A stretch of DNA of 64,000 nt from Desulfurellaceae bacterium bin18. Its GTDB lineage: Bacteria > Desulfobacterota > Binatia > Bin18. Shown here one piece after another: positions 17,682 through 26,446 of this stretch (position 1 is the first letter of the stretch; each line of letters begins with the position of its first letter). The translations under genes were made by a program, and so were the position numbers. The notes beneath the pieces are model-generated. The model searched no databases. It saw nothing but the letters and a program-made list of their open reading frames with translations, and had not been told where the DNA came from. Location: NCBI GenBank assembly GCA_002238415.1, contig MPMI01000030.1, positions 1 through 64,000 of the forward strand. Reading direction: 5' to 3'.

Positions 17682-17978
17682 ATGGCCACGCTTGCCTTCG
17701 ACACCCACAAGGCCGTCAAGCTGCTCAGAGAAGCTGGAGCCGACGAACCCCTGGCCGAAGCGGTCGTTGCCACAGTTGGCGATGCTATGGGTGAGAACGT
17801 TGCCACAAAAGTCGATATCGCTACGGTGCAGCGTGACATCGCCAGTCTCAGGGCCGAATTAAAGACCGATATCGCTGAATTGGAAGCTCGGCTCTACCGC
17901 CAACTGTGGCTCATGGCCGCCGGCATTGTTGGCCTCACTGTCAGCCTCACCGTTGCGTTAGTGAAGCTGACTGCCTGA
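17682..17978 (+). CDS. Small coiled-coil membrane-anchored protein (DUF1640-like)
   Basis: 98 residues beginning MATLAFDTHKAVKLLREAGA, then a predicted coiled coil (DIATVQRDIASLRAELKTDI AELEARLYRQ in sequence) and one C-terminal membrane helix (LMAAGIVGLTVSLTVALV). This layout matches the DUF1640/CCDC90-like small proteins found singly or in tandem in many proteobacteria. A GAGGAG site precedes the ATG. Function is unknown. It is transcribed divergently from the SUMF1-like gene. Confidence 0.75.
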   Translation: MATLAFDTHKAVKLLREAGADEPLAEAVVATVGDAMGENVATKVDIATVQRDIASLRAELKTDIAELEARLYRQLWLMAAGIVGLTVSLTVALVKLTA

Positions 17979-18035
17979 CGCCTTACATCGGCTGACGATC
18001 CGCTCTGCCGACCTCCGCCAGAAAAGATTCAAGAC

Positions 18036-18939
18036 TTAATCCAAACTCCGGGCGATCCGGAATCCGACGTCGTTGTAGCTCCGATAGTCAGAGGGGTCAC
18101 TGCTGCGGCGGGCCGAACGAATGGCCCTCGGCGTGCCAGCCCAGGAGCTGCCGCGCAGTGCACGACGACTACAATTCCCACTATCCCATGATCGCCCGTC
18201 GCTTGGAGCGCCAGCGCCTCCTGTCCGTGTTGTCCTGTGGGGTAGGCTCGCAGGTAGTCTGCGTAGGCTGCCGCCGTGTCTATTCGTTGCGCCTGGGTGT
18301 AGGCGGCATCGTCCGCCTCGCGGGCTTGCCAGGCGGCTTCCGCCCGTGCTGCCCGTTCTACTTGCGCTTCCGCCACCCGTCGTGCTTCCTCCGCCTCTTG
18401 TCCCAACGCCATCAGCGTGTCCGCTTGCTCCCGCGTCAGATATCCCGTCTCGTCCATCTCTTTGGCCGCCTGCCACGCCCGGATAGCCCGCCGGGTCCGT
18501 GTCTGCGCTCCACCGAACAACCCATCCGTCGGCCCTGGACCGTGCCCTACGGCGGCGAGACCCTGCTGGACCAATACTCGTGCCGCCCGGTTCAAACCAA
18601 GTTGTCCCTCCAGACACGCCCACGCTTCCGTCACATAGCGCCCCGTCGGATAGACCTCCAGGTACGCTTGCACTTGCAGCCTGCTCTTACACTCCACGCT
18701 CCGCCAGAACACATCCTCGATCTCCCGGTCTGTCTGGAAGCGCTGCTGCTCCAGACACGCCTGCGCCTCGGCCACATACGCCCCGTTGGGATAGGTGCCT
18801 GGACCTGCCGTGCGCTCTCACACTCCACACTCCGCCAGAACAAGTCTTCGATCTCTTGGGCGGTCTGGCCGGGGGCAAGAACTGGCACCAGCAGGAGCAG
18901 AGGTATGATGATGAGCCACTGCATACAATCCCGTTTCAT
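18036..18939 (-). pseudogene. Broken SUMF1-fold/peptidoglycan-binding protein gene
   Basis: Three in-order pieces lie in different frames. First is a signal peptide and the start of an EIEDLFWRSVECES repeat (18939 to about 18800). After a frame change comes a second such repeat with YLEVYPTGRYVTEAWACLEG, a PG_binding_1-like unit (GPTDGLFGGAQTRTRRAIRAWQ), a coiled coil and YLRAYPTGQHGQEALALQ. Near 18200 there is a jump, with loss of the whole central SUMF1 domain, into the C-terminal end SDGRSWDSGNCSRRALRG...VGFRIARSLD. That end closely matches paralog 2 at 19.7 kb. The junction falls in short GGCGCT-type matches, suggesting deletion. It is certainly non-functional as a full-length protein. 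Confidence 0.8.
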
Positions 18940-18966
18940 GGCCCCCCATAAATCGGTGTCAGGGGT

Positions 18967-19185
18967 TCAGTCGGTTGGCTTGTCCGGATAGTGCGTCTGT
19001 ATGGCCTGGGCTAACACCTTGACATCTGGGTCTCCCAACCACTGCTGCCTCTCCTCGGTATAGTTACCCCAGCCGACTTCCGATTGTTGCAGAAAGCGGA
19101 CCATCCCCACGATGCCCAACTGCTCCCCAAGCACCTGGATGCCCCGCGCCCGGATTTGGTCCAATGTCAGTGTCGGTTCGTTCAT
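18967..19185 (-). CDS. Small antitoxin-like protein paired with PIN toxin
   Basis: 72 residues (MNEPTLTLDQIRARGIQVLG...). The ATG at 19185 overlaps the stop of the PIN gene upstream (ATGA) and has an AGAGGA ribosome site inside that gene. This class of small protein is regularly found next to PIN genes and is presumed to be the antitoxin. No DNA-binding motif is evident. The gene order is toxin first, antitoxin second, the reverse of classic VapBC. Confidence 0.7.
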   Translation of the reverse strand: MNEPTLTLDQIRARGIQVLGEQLGIVGMVRFLQQSEVGWGNYTEERQQWLGDPDVKVLAQAIQTHYPDKPTD

Positions 19186-19631
19186 TGTTCTTGTTCCTCT
19201 TGCAGCCAGGTTAAAGGGTTTTCGACACGCACTTTGAGACGGTGGGTGTTCCGAGCCGCCACTCGACACAGCTGATCATCCGTCGTGAGGAAAACATCAA
19301 CTTGCGCCTGTTCCGCACAGGCGACATGCAGCGCGTCGTAAGCCTTGAGCCCTATCCTTTTCAGTTCTTCTCCCCGCTCAACCATTGCATCACTGAGTGG
19401 CACAAACATGTCCGTTCTCTTCAACATTTCTTTGAGTCTAGTCCTGCGATCCTGGTTAGGGACTGCATCCACTTCATGATAGACGACAGCGCTCGTGACC
19501 CAGTGCCACTCTCCGGCCTCACAATGCTTCAGGATTAGGAGTACGGCTTCTGCTTCCAGGCGTAATCGATCCTGTTCTTGGGTATCAAAGGGCCGGTTGA
19601 GACAACAGACATCCAGATAGACGCGGCGCAT
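19182..19631 (-). CDS. PIN-domain toxin (VapC-like)
   Basis: 149 residues. The first acidic site is YLDVCCLNRPFD, a Glu is in EAEAVLLIL, a second acidic cluster is LKAYDALHVACAEQ (DAxH) and the last is LTTDDQL. These four acidic positions are the PIN RNase active site. It probably cleaves RNA and is controlled by the overlapping downstream small protein. There is no strong ribosome site before the ATG at 19631. Confidence 0.87.
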   Translation of the reverse strand: MRRVYLDVCCLNRPFDTQEQDRLRLEAEAVLLILKHCEAGEWHWVTSAVVYHEVDAVPNQDRRTRLKEMLKRTDMFVPLSDAMVERGEELKRIGLKAYDALHVACAEQAQVDVFLTTDDQLCRVAARNTHRLKVRVENPLTWLQEEQEQ

Positions 19632-19687
19632 TTCGTTTATTATATCGCCTCATGGAAGCGGGGAAAGAGGAGGCAAGGAGTCAGGAC

Positions 19688-20923
19688 CTAATCCACACTC
19701 CGGGCGACACGGAACCCGGAGTAGTTGCTCCGACTGTCGGCGGTATTCCAGTTACGGAAGGCCGAGCGGAGGCTCCTGGGTATGCTGTGCCAGGAGCCTC
19801 CGCGCAGGACCCGACGACTACAATCCCCCCGCTCCCATGCCCGCCCGTCGCTTGGTGCGCCTCTGTAATTCTCATTCCAGCAGTCCTGCACCCACTCGTA
19901 GACGTTCCCCGAGAGGTCGTACAACCCTACCTCATTCGCCTGCTTTTGCCCCACCGGATGCGTCTTCTCTCCGCTGTTCTCCTCGTACCACCCGACCGCA
20001 TCCAGGGTATCACTCCCCGCATATTCATAGCCCCGGCCATGTGATCCCCCCCGCGCCGCATATTCCCACTCCGCTTCACTCGGCAATCGATATCGTCCAC
20101 CCCCAGTATTCAGCTTCTGGAGAAATGCCTGCGCATCCTCCCAACTGACATTCTCAACCGGACAGTGGGGACAGCTCTGAAATTCGCTCGGGTTCTCCTC
20201 CATCACCGTGACCCAGACCTCCTGGGTCACTTCGTATTTACTCAACTCAAAACTGCGTACTGCTACCTGATGGGCCGGTTTCTCATCAGCGTCACACTCA
20301 CTGAAAAATCCGCCCTGACAACCCATCGTAAACGTGCCGCCCTCAATCCGCACCATCTGTGCGTTCACCTGGACGAAGATGCGCTGCCGGGCGGCCTCTG
20401 CGCGCAGCCGCTGCTGTGCCGCCTGTGCTGCGACGACATGCCGTCCAGCGGGATATCTCTGCAAATACTCTGCATACCCTTCTGGCGTATCCTGTGCGGC
20501 CGCCGCTGCATACGCGGCATCGTCCGCTTGCGCCCGCCGTGCTGCCTCCAATTTGGCTTCCACCATGGACAGTAACTTCAGGGTCGGGGTGTAGTATTCT
20601 GACTCTCGACCGACACTGATGACGAACTGTTTGAGCAGCGCCTGCCCCTTGCGCCACACCTCCGGTCCGACGCCATGTTCAGCCAGCAATTTGCCGTAGA
20701 AATATGCAAACGTCGGTGGCGGCTCGCTCTCCAGGGCCTCGATCTTCTTGAACGCCCGTTCCGCCTTTTGCAGCTCTCCCTGCTCCATCGCCTCGGTCGC
20801 CTCTAACAGGTATTGGTCGGCCAGGATGTCGGGCGGTAAGTCCTGCGCGGCTGACGCACTGGCGCACAGCAAACCGAGTACGACGACCCATACAGTCACA
20901 AGCCTGCTCAGCATGCACCCCAT
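19688..20923 (-). CDS. Exported SUMF1/FGE-fold protein (paralog 2)
   Basis: 411 residues from the ATG at 20923 (MGCMLSRLVTVWVVVLGLLC signal peptide); an ATG nine bases on is equally possible. The N-terminal half matches paralog 1 at 16.3 kb (QDLPPD.LADQYLLEATEAM). The SUMF1 domain follows: MVRIEGGTFTMGC, YEVTQEVWVTVME, RLPSEAEWEYAARGG, GNVYEWVQDCW, CSRRVLRGGSWHSIPRSLRS, GFRVARSVD. The C-terminal 50 residues are of the kind that varies most between paralogs. Role unknown; as an exported lectin-like fold, ligand binding is plausible. Confidence 0.85.
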   Translation of the reverse strand: MGCMLSRLVTVWVVVLGLLCASASAAQDLPPDILADQYLLEATEAMEQGELQKAERAFKKIEALESEPPPTFAYFYGKLLAEHGVGPEVWRKGQALLKQFVISVGRESEYYTPTLKLLSMVEAKLEAARRAQADDAAYAAAAAQDTPEGYAEYLQRYPAGRHVVAAQAAQQRLRAEAARQRIFVQVNAQMVRIEGGTFTMGCQGGFFSECDADEKPAHQVAVRSFELSKYEVTQEVWVTVMEENPSEFQSCPHCPVENVSWEDAQAFLQKLNTGGGRYRLPSEAEWEYAARGGSHGRGYEYAGSDTLDAVGWYEENSGEKTHPVGQKQANEVGLYDLSGNVYEWVQDCWNENYRGAPSDGRAWERGDCSRRVLRGGSWHSIPRSLRSAFRNWNTADSRSNYSGFRVARSVD

Positions 20924-21276
20924 ACAACGCAGCCTAGGAGTAAAAGTCAATTCGCTCTGGAATGCTGGCAATGAATACCAGACAACACGGATTTGCGACA
21001 CAGCCACCCCCCTGCTCAAGGGACTGGTCGATTTACTCTTCGTTAATGCCGACAAGGGGGCTTGCGCTCTATCTCGGACTTACATTATATTGCGGAATTA
21101 TAAATCATGCAGACAGTCTGCATAATTTATAGTCAAATAAAACCTTGTACTTATTTCCGGCTCACATTATGGTCGTCAACAAGACTCTTCATTATCCCTC
21201 ATACTTCGATTCCACGAAGTCTGCTCCGCCCCTGGGAACCCTGGAAACACGCAACACCTTTGTAGGAGGAATCCAT
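20924..21276. other. Divergent promoter region
   Basis: About 350 bases without a gene between divergently transcribed genes. Its right part is markedly AT-rich and carries the 33-base palindrome. Nothing else was recognised. Confidence 0.5.
21099..21131. promoter_or_regulatory. 33-base near-perfect palindrome
   Basis: The sequence is symmetrical about 21115: arms ATAAATCATGCAGAC and GTCTGCATAATTTAT pair with one mismatch, plus one outer pair. It lies in an AT-rich gap between divergent genes, about 145 bases upstream of the small exported protein. No T-run follows on either strand, so an operator is more likely than a terminator. Confidence 0.55.
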
Positions 21277-21645
21277 ATGAAAGCGATGATCGGTGTATTG
21301 GCCCTCGTTGTTCTCGGAGCCTTGTGGCAGGTATCCGCGTCCGCCTCGGGCTCTATTTCGATAGGCGGAGGCATAAGCCCCCGAGATGCGTACACGCAGG
21401 GCAAGAAGCTCACCTTCAAGAAGCTCGTGTGCTCCTCCTGCCCCATCCAACGGGGCGAGCTGGACCAAACTCGGGCTCAGAGCCTGAAGAACAGCCTCGA
21501 AGCGCGTGATGCGGAAAGCAAGCCGGGCACACCGGACGACGAACATATCCAGGTGCTGTGTCCGGGCAGCCAGGGGACCGATTGCGGCAGTGTGGACGAA
21601 CAGGAACTCGTCCATTATTACCTGACTCGCCGCTACAAGCTGTAA
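21277..21645 (+). CDS. Small exported protein of unknown function
   Basis: 122 residues with a signal peptide (MKAMIGVLALVVLGALWQVS ASA). The mature part contains a CSSCP motif (VCSSCPIQRGEL) and two more Cys (VLCPGSQGTDCG), so disulfides or metal binding are possible. It is not a haem CXXCH. A strong GTAGGAGG site supports the ATG at 21277. It lies 67 bases before the outer-membrane barrel gene and may be co-transcribed with it. I do not recognise the family. Confidence 0.75.
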   Translation: MKAMIGVLALVVLGALWQVSASASGSISIGGGISPRDAYTQGKKLTFKKLVCSSCPIQRGELDQTRAQSLKNSLEARDAESKPGTPDDEHIQVLCPGSQGTDCGSVDEQELVHYYLTRRYKL

Positions 21646-21712
21646 CTGTTTGACCCGTCGGCCACGCCACGCTCCTTAGCCGCCTTACCGATGAAGTAGA
21701 GAGGTCTATATT

Positions 21713-22615
21713 ATGCGACTAGCCTGTATTCCGGCCTTTACTATAGCAACTGTGGCCGTTTTCCTTTTTACTGCCGCGCCAGCACGTGCGGGTTCGCCCT
21801 GGCTCCCCGCACCAGGGGCTGGAGATGTCAATCTGTCCTACACCTACCAGACGGCGGACGAATTTTATCGCAACACCACAAAAGTCCCGACACCGGGGAA
21901 CGTCGGAGAAGATCTCGTCCAGCACACGACATATCTGGAGGCGCGCTACGGGTTGTTGGACAACCTCGCCATAGATGGCCGCATCGGCTATGCGCAAGGT
22001 CACTATGGCTTCGACCCTTCACGCGGGAACGGCGCGATCAGTGAGAAGAGTCCTGACGGTTTGGCCGATGTGAACCTGGGAATCACCTATCGTCTCCTTG
22101 ACGAGACGATCACCGAGAGCCCGCTCCTGCCCACTCTCGCCATACGTTTCGGCGGGATCATCGCCGGAGACTACGAAAGCGGCGACATCAATTCGATTGG
22201 TGATGGCGGCGACGGGTTTGAGGTCTCAGGCATGGCCGGCAAGTTTCTCGGCGATATGTTCGTTCTGTCCTCGGAGTTCGGATACCGCAACCGCAGCAAC
22301 GATATCCCGGACAATCTCTTTTTGAACCTGTCCGGCGGAATCATCCTTTTCAACCGCGTAAGCCTGAACATCAGCTACTATCGCGTGGACACCCCATGGT
22401 CCAGCTTCGACATCGGCGACCCCGGCTTCTCTCCGATCGGAAATGTTTTTCCCGAACTGAAAGAGGAGATGGAACTCATCGGTGGCGGGTTCAATGTTGC
22501 GGTCACGGACAGTATCAACCTCGGGTTTCAGTATGCATCGGTCATCGAAGGCCGGAATACCGCGGCGTCCGACGTTTTTAGCATGTCGCTCGGCTACTCG
22601 TTCGACGTCTACTGA
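21713..22615 (+). CDS. Outer-membrane beta-barrel protein
   Basis: 300 residues: a signal peptide ending APARA, then alternating amphipathic strands typical of a 10-14 strand barrel, ending in aromatic FSMSLGYSFDVY (final residue Tyr, as in many outer-membrane proteins). LEARYGLLDNLAIDGRIGY and ADVNLGITYRL resemble the MetA/transporter-type barrels. Substrate is unknown. It overlaps the convergent glycosyltransferase gene by seven bases. Confidence 0.75.
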   Translation: MRLACIPAFTIATVAVFLFTAAPARAGSPWLPAPGAGDVNLSYTYQTADEFYRNTTKVPTPGNVGEDLVQHTTYLEARYGLLDNLAIDGRIGYAQGHYGFDPSRGNGAISEKSPDGLADVNLGITYRLLDETITESPLLPTLAIRFGGIIAGDYESGDINSIGDGGDGFEVSGMAGKFLGDMFVLSSEFGYRNRSNDIPDNLFLNLSGGIILFNRVSLNISYYRVDTPWSSFDIGDPGFSPIGNVFPELKEEMELIGGGFNVAVTDSINLGFQYASVIEGRNTAASDVFSMSLGYSFDVY

Positions 22616-23937
22616 GCCTTACGGCGGCCGCGCCTCGACGCGGACCAGGCCAGCGCCAGCAGAATCAGGCCGAATTCCAGCAGCCGTGCCCGGAGCGGCT
22701 GCTGATAGGCTTGCAATTCGTAGTCATTCACATTGAGCCCGGTAACATAGGAGATGAGGACGGCCATGGAGGCCGTCCAGGCCCATACGCTGGGGAAGAT
22801 CGCCGCAAAGGGCAGTACCCAGAGCAGATACCACGGATTGATGACCGGCGACGCCGCCAGCAGTACGCCGTAAACCCAGTCACCGCGCGGAGCAGGCTGT
22901 CCCTCCTCCCGACGATACCGCCAATAATACCAGCCCCAGAACAGGGCGCAGGCCAGACCTAAAACAAGCTTGGCCTCGAACGCCGATAGCGCCAGTGTCA
23001 ACAGCCCATAGGCCGCGGAATTGAACTCCCACTCACGGGCGAAGACCAGCAGCGAACTCAGGTCGGTGCCGCCGCCCAGAGCGAACGGCGCGTATAACAC
23101 CGCCAGCGTAGTGCCGAACAGGACCCAGTGCCGGATGGTGGCGCCGACCAGAACGAACGGCACCAGCACCAGCGCGAATATCTTGGCCCCACAGGCAAGA
23201 CCCAGGCACACCGCAGCGCTCCGCCAGCGGTGCCCCTGGGCCAGGACGAGCGTGGCCAGCAGCAGGCCAACGCCGATGCCGTCCGGATGAGCGGTGAAGG
23301 CGATTTCTTTGACCACCAACGGGCACCAGGCGTACAGCATGACGTTCCGTGCTGGTGCCAGGCGCAGCAGCAGGATCACAGTGGCAAGGTCAATGACGAT
23401 CAACACGCCTTGCAAGGCTGCAATACTGCCCGGCCGCAGCCAGTAGCCCAGCAGGAAGATGAACTGTGTTGTCGGGCCGTAGATGGTCGGCAACTCGGGA
23501 TTGTTAATCCCGTCCAAAACAGCGTGGAACGTGGCGGGAACACTGGTATCGGTGAAAAACGCTTCCGGCACGGCGGCGTAGGGCGTGCCGGTCGTGGCAA
23601 AACGATAGCCATCCCACAGATAGCGATAGAAGTCGTCTTCGAGCAGCGGCCCGCCGACCAGCCCACAGATTCTGAAGGCGACGGCCCAGAAGAGCAGGCG
23701 GTCGAGCGGGACCGGTTCGTCACGCTGGTGGCAGTACAGGAAGAGGCCGAATACCGGCAGGCCGGTCCAGGCCATCAGGCTGAAGAAGACCGCTAGGTCG
23801 GGGTCGCCAGGCGGCCGCGCCAGAAAGGCGAGGGCGGCGTAGCCCAGGGTACAGCTCAGACCGACCGCGTCCACCAGCCAGCGCGTCGTCGTGCCCGGTT
23901 GTCCACCCCCGTTTGCGCCGGCTATCGTCTCAAGCAT
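22609..23937 (-). CDS. GT-C fold glycosyltransferase (GT87/DUF2029-like)
   Basis: 442 residues with about ten or more hydrophobic membrane helices. An acidic motif LLEDDFYRYLWDGYRF in the first periplasmic loop corresponds to the DxD-type site of GT-C mannosyl- and arabinosyltransferases that use polyprenyl-phosphate sugars. KEIAFTAHPDGIGVGLLLA is also typical. The specific sugar is unknown. The ribosome site at the ATG 23937 is weak. Confidence 0.75.
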   Translation of the reverse strand: MLETIAGANGGGQPGTTTRWLVDAVGLSCTLGYAALAFLARPPGDPDLAVFFSLMAWTGLPVFGLFLYCHQRDEPVPLDRLLFWAVAFRICGLVGGPLLEDDFYRYLWDGYRFATTGTPYAAVPEAFFTDTSVPATFHAVLDGINNPELPTIYGPTTQFIFLLGYWLRPGSIAALQGVLIVIDLATVILLLRLAPARNVMLYAWCPLVVKEIAFTAHPDGIGVGLLLATLVLAQGHRWRSAAVCLGLACGAKIFALVLVPFVLVGATIRHWVLFGTTLAVLYAPFALGGGTDLSSLLVFAREWEFNSAAYGLLTLALSAFEAKLVLGLACALFWGWYYWRYRREEGQPAPRGDWVYGVLLAASPVINPWYLLWVLPFAAIFPSVWAWTASMAVLISYVTGLNVNDYELQAYQQPLRARLLEFGLILLALAWSASRRGRRKAQ

Positions 23938-23991
23938 CCGCCCCGTCTATCTTGCTCGGCCTATCCTGTCCGAAAATACGCCGACAGACCG

Positions 23992-24699
23992 TTATGACCC
24001 GTCGCGTTTCTGTCCCCAGGTGTCCCAGTGGGTCAGTTGAGTGGCCGGAATACGCCGGGCCGCTTTGAAATCCGTACCCGTATAGTAGGCCACGGGTAAA
24101 AGCACACACTGCGTCACAGTATCGGGAATATTGAGCAGCTTGGCCGCTTCGTCGGCGTGTGTGAGGTGCACGGTGGTCCAGCAGCAGCCCAGGCCCCGCG
24201 CGCGGGCAGCCAGCATAAATGACCAAGCCGCGGGCAGAATGGAGCCGTAGGCCGTGGCCTGGTCGAAAAGCGGTACATCGCGGACCTGATCCTCGACGCA
24301 GAACAGGACATGGACCGGAACCTCGTGCAGATGGTCGCCCAGATAGACGGCGGAGTCGATCATGCGTTGGAGGCTGTTGTACGGGGGAGGTTTCCCCCGT
24401 GCCTCCTCAGGGGTCGATGCGGGTCCTGTGGTCCCATACGTCGCGTCGTCGGCCTGCTCCCAGTAGGACTCAAACGCCTGTTTGTAGAGTCCGGCGATAC
24501 CGGCCCGTTTGTCCGCATCGCGAATCACCATAAAGCGCCATTTCTGGGTATTGGTGGCTGAGGGGCTCTGCACCGCCACTTCCAGACATTCTTCGATCAG
24601 TTCCGGTGGGACCGGACGGCTCAGATCGAGACGCCTTCGTATGGAGCGTGTGGTGGTTAAGAGTTTGTCACATATATTCAGGTCCAAATCTATATTCAT
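23992..24699 (-). CDS. Nitroreductase family protein
   Basis: 235 residues. The FMN-binding opening TTRSIRRRLDLSRPVPPELI and the QSPSATNTQKWRFMVI motif define the nitroreductase family, dimeric FMN enzymes reducing nitro groups, quinones or enones with NAD(P)H. ARGLGCCWTTVHL is the second cofactor contact. A GAGGTGATGAGG stretch precedes the ATG. It is transcribed away from the Fur-box operon next door, sharing the intergenic region. Confidence 0.87.
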   Translation of the reverse strand: MNIDLDLNICDKLLTTTRSIRRRLDLSRPVPPELIEECLEVAVQSPSATNTQKWRFMVIRDADKRAGIAGLYKQAFESYWEQADDATYGTTGPASTPEEARGKPPPYNSLQRMIDSAVYLGDHLHEVPVHVLFCVEDQVRDVPLFDQATAYGSILPAAWSFMLAARARGLGCCWTTVHLTHADEAAKLLNIPDTVTQCVLLPVAYYTGTDFKAARRIPATQLTHWDTWGQKRDGS

Positions 24700-24795
24700 A
24701 CCTCATCACCTCTTGTCCGAAAAAAATCACAAAGCGCGGACGAGAACAACTCGCACTCCTGCCGAATCGTGCTGGCGGTGTTGACAAATGAAATT

Positions 24796-24814
24796 GATAA
24801 TGATTCTCAATTTC
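24796..24814 (+). promoter_or_regulatory. Candidate Fur box
   Basis: GATAATGATTCTCAATTTC matches the 19-base Fur consensus at 15 positions, including all of the first nine. A TTGACA at 24781-24786 lies just upstream. The site is about 130 bases before the porin start, in the region shared with the nitroreductase gene. It predicts repression of the downstream operon when iron is plentiful. Confidence 0.65.
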
Positions 24815-24945
24815 AACAAAATAAATTTGACCAAGAGGAGGGAAGGCGGCGGAAGACTTGTCGGCAGTTGATTATGAGACGCATTCGAGCGGCCCGAGGA
24901 CGGAATCCCAGCGCCTATCACATAACAGAGAGGAGACCGATTCTA

Positions 24946-26418
24946 ATGTGGAAAAGCATATGTCTTTTGGGCGCGCTGGCTCTTGTACTGGGCATTCCCA
25001 CGGGCGGCTATGCCGTGGATGAAGCGCGGATGCAGCAGCTTGAACAGCAATTGCAGGACATGCAGAACGCTATGTCGTCGATGCAGGGCGAGCTGCAAAG
25101 CCTGCGGGCCGAACAAAAGCAGGAACAGGAGGCGGAGCAGGAACAGGCCCGCCGTCAGAACGTCCTGGCCGAGGAAGTGGACAAGCTGCGCACCAGCCTG
25201 ACCGTGCCCGACTTCCAGCCGCTGAGCATGGAAGACAGCAGATACGGCCTGGGACCGGCGGCCTCTAAGATTTATGGCGTTTCGCAGGGCTTATCGATCG
25301 GTGGCTATGGCGAGGCATATTACCGCAAGGATGTGAGCGACAAGAGTCGCAGCGACCGCGACACGACCGACTATCTGCGCTTTGTGCTGTACACCGGCTA
25401 TAAGTTCACCGACCGCATCATCCTCAACGCTGAGTTAGAGTTTGAGCACGCCTCGACCAGCACCGGTGGTTCGGTATCGGTCGAGTTCGCCTATCTCGAT
25501 TTCCTGATGTGGGACTGGGCCAATTTCCGTGCCGGTATGTTGCTCGCCCCGCTGGGTATCGTCAACGAACTGCACGAGCCCGTATTCTTCAACGGCGTGG
25601 AGCGGCCCGAGGTTGAGCGGCGTATCATCCCTTCGACCTGGCGCGAGAACGGCATCGGGCTGTTCGGCGAACTGCTACCCGGCCTCGAATACCGCCTCTA
25701 CGCCATGAACGCGCTTGAAGGTGCGGCGAGCAATACGTCCGCGTGTACGCCTGACGATGACGGTAACTGTGTGACCAAACCCTCTCTTAAACTGAAAGAG
25801 CATTTGCGCAGCACGCGCCAGAAGGGCGGCGAGGCCATGGCCGAGGATATCGCCTTTGCGGCGCGGCTGGACTACACGCCTATGCTGAACCTCAAGTTCG
25901 GTGGCTCGGTGTACACCGGCAAGTCAACCCACGATAGTCAGTACTTCGAGTGCGTAGACGGGAGCTGCGGCAAGGTCAATCTGCCCGGTGCGCGGCTGAC
26001 CATCTGGGACCTGCACGCCCTGTACAGTTGGCAAGGGCTGGAGGCGCGAGCGCTGTTCGCCATGTCCCACCTGAAGGACTCGGACGAACTCAACCGCATC
26101 GGTGGCGGTGGTAAGATCGCCAAGGAGATGTACGGCTTCTACACCGAGCTGGCCTACGACATTATGCCGTTGGTGCTGGGGACCACCCAACAGCAATTGT
26201 CGCCCTTTGTGCGCTTCTCCTATATTGACCAGCACGCCGAGATGGCCGCCGACTGGGATGCCCAGGGTCGCTATGAGCATCGCATCTGGACCACCGGCGT
26301 CAGCTATAAACCCCACCCGAACGTAGTGCTCAAGGTGGATTATCGGAATTTCGATACCGTGGATAATGACAACGAGCGCGAAGACGAGGTCAACTTTGGC
26401 ATTGGCTTTGTTTTCTAG
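24946..26418 (+). CDS. Outer-membrane porin (phosphate-selective porin O/P-like)
   Basis: 490 residues from the ATG at 24946 (AGAGAGGAGA site): a signal peptide ending GGYA, then a coiled-coil segment (MQQLEQQLQDMQNAMSSMQG to about residue 80). A barrel follows, with LSIGGYGEAYYRK, an FVLYTGYKFTDRIILNAELE strand pair and a terminal NFGIGFVF (last residue Phe). The coiled coil before the barrel is typical of trimeric porins of the OprO/P-like group. Given the Fur box and downstream flavin genes, a role in iron or siderophore passage is possible but inferred. Confidence 0.8.
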   Translation: MWKSICLLGALALVLGIPTGGYAVDEARMQQLEQQLQDMQNAMSSMQGELQSLRAEQKQEQEAEQEQARRQNVLAEEVDKLRTSLTVPDFQPLSMEDSRYGLGPAASKIYGVSQGLSIGGYGEAYYRKDVSDKSRSDRDTTDYLRFVLYTGYKFTDRIILNAELEFEHASTSTGGSVSVEFAYLDFLMWDWANFRAGMLLAPLGIVNELHEPVFFNGVERPEVERRIIPSTWRENGIGLFGELLPGLEYRLYAMNALEGAASNTSACTPDDDGNCVTKPSLKLKEHLRSTRQKGGEAMAEDIAFAARLDYTPMLNLKFGGSVYTGKSTHDSQYFECVDGSCGKVNLPGARLTIWDLHALYSWQGLEARALFAMSHLKDSDELNRIGGGGKIAKEMYGFYTELAYDIMPLVLGTTQQQLSPFVRFSYIDQHAEMAADWDAQGRYEHRIWTTGVSYKPHPNVVLKVDYRNFDTVDNDNEREDEVNFGIGFVF

Positions 26419-26446
26419 AGCCCGTGTTGCTCAGTACGTTCTGAGC

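Noticed and set aside
16279..20923. A complete diversity-generating retroelement
   Set aside because: No reverse transcriptase or template repeat is present in the window, and the differing positions are not obviously AAC/AAT codons; kept only as a question for flanking DNA.
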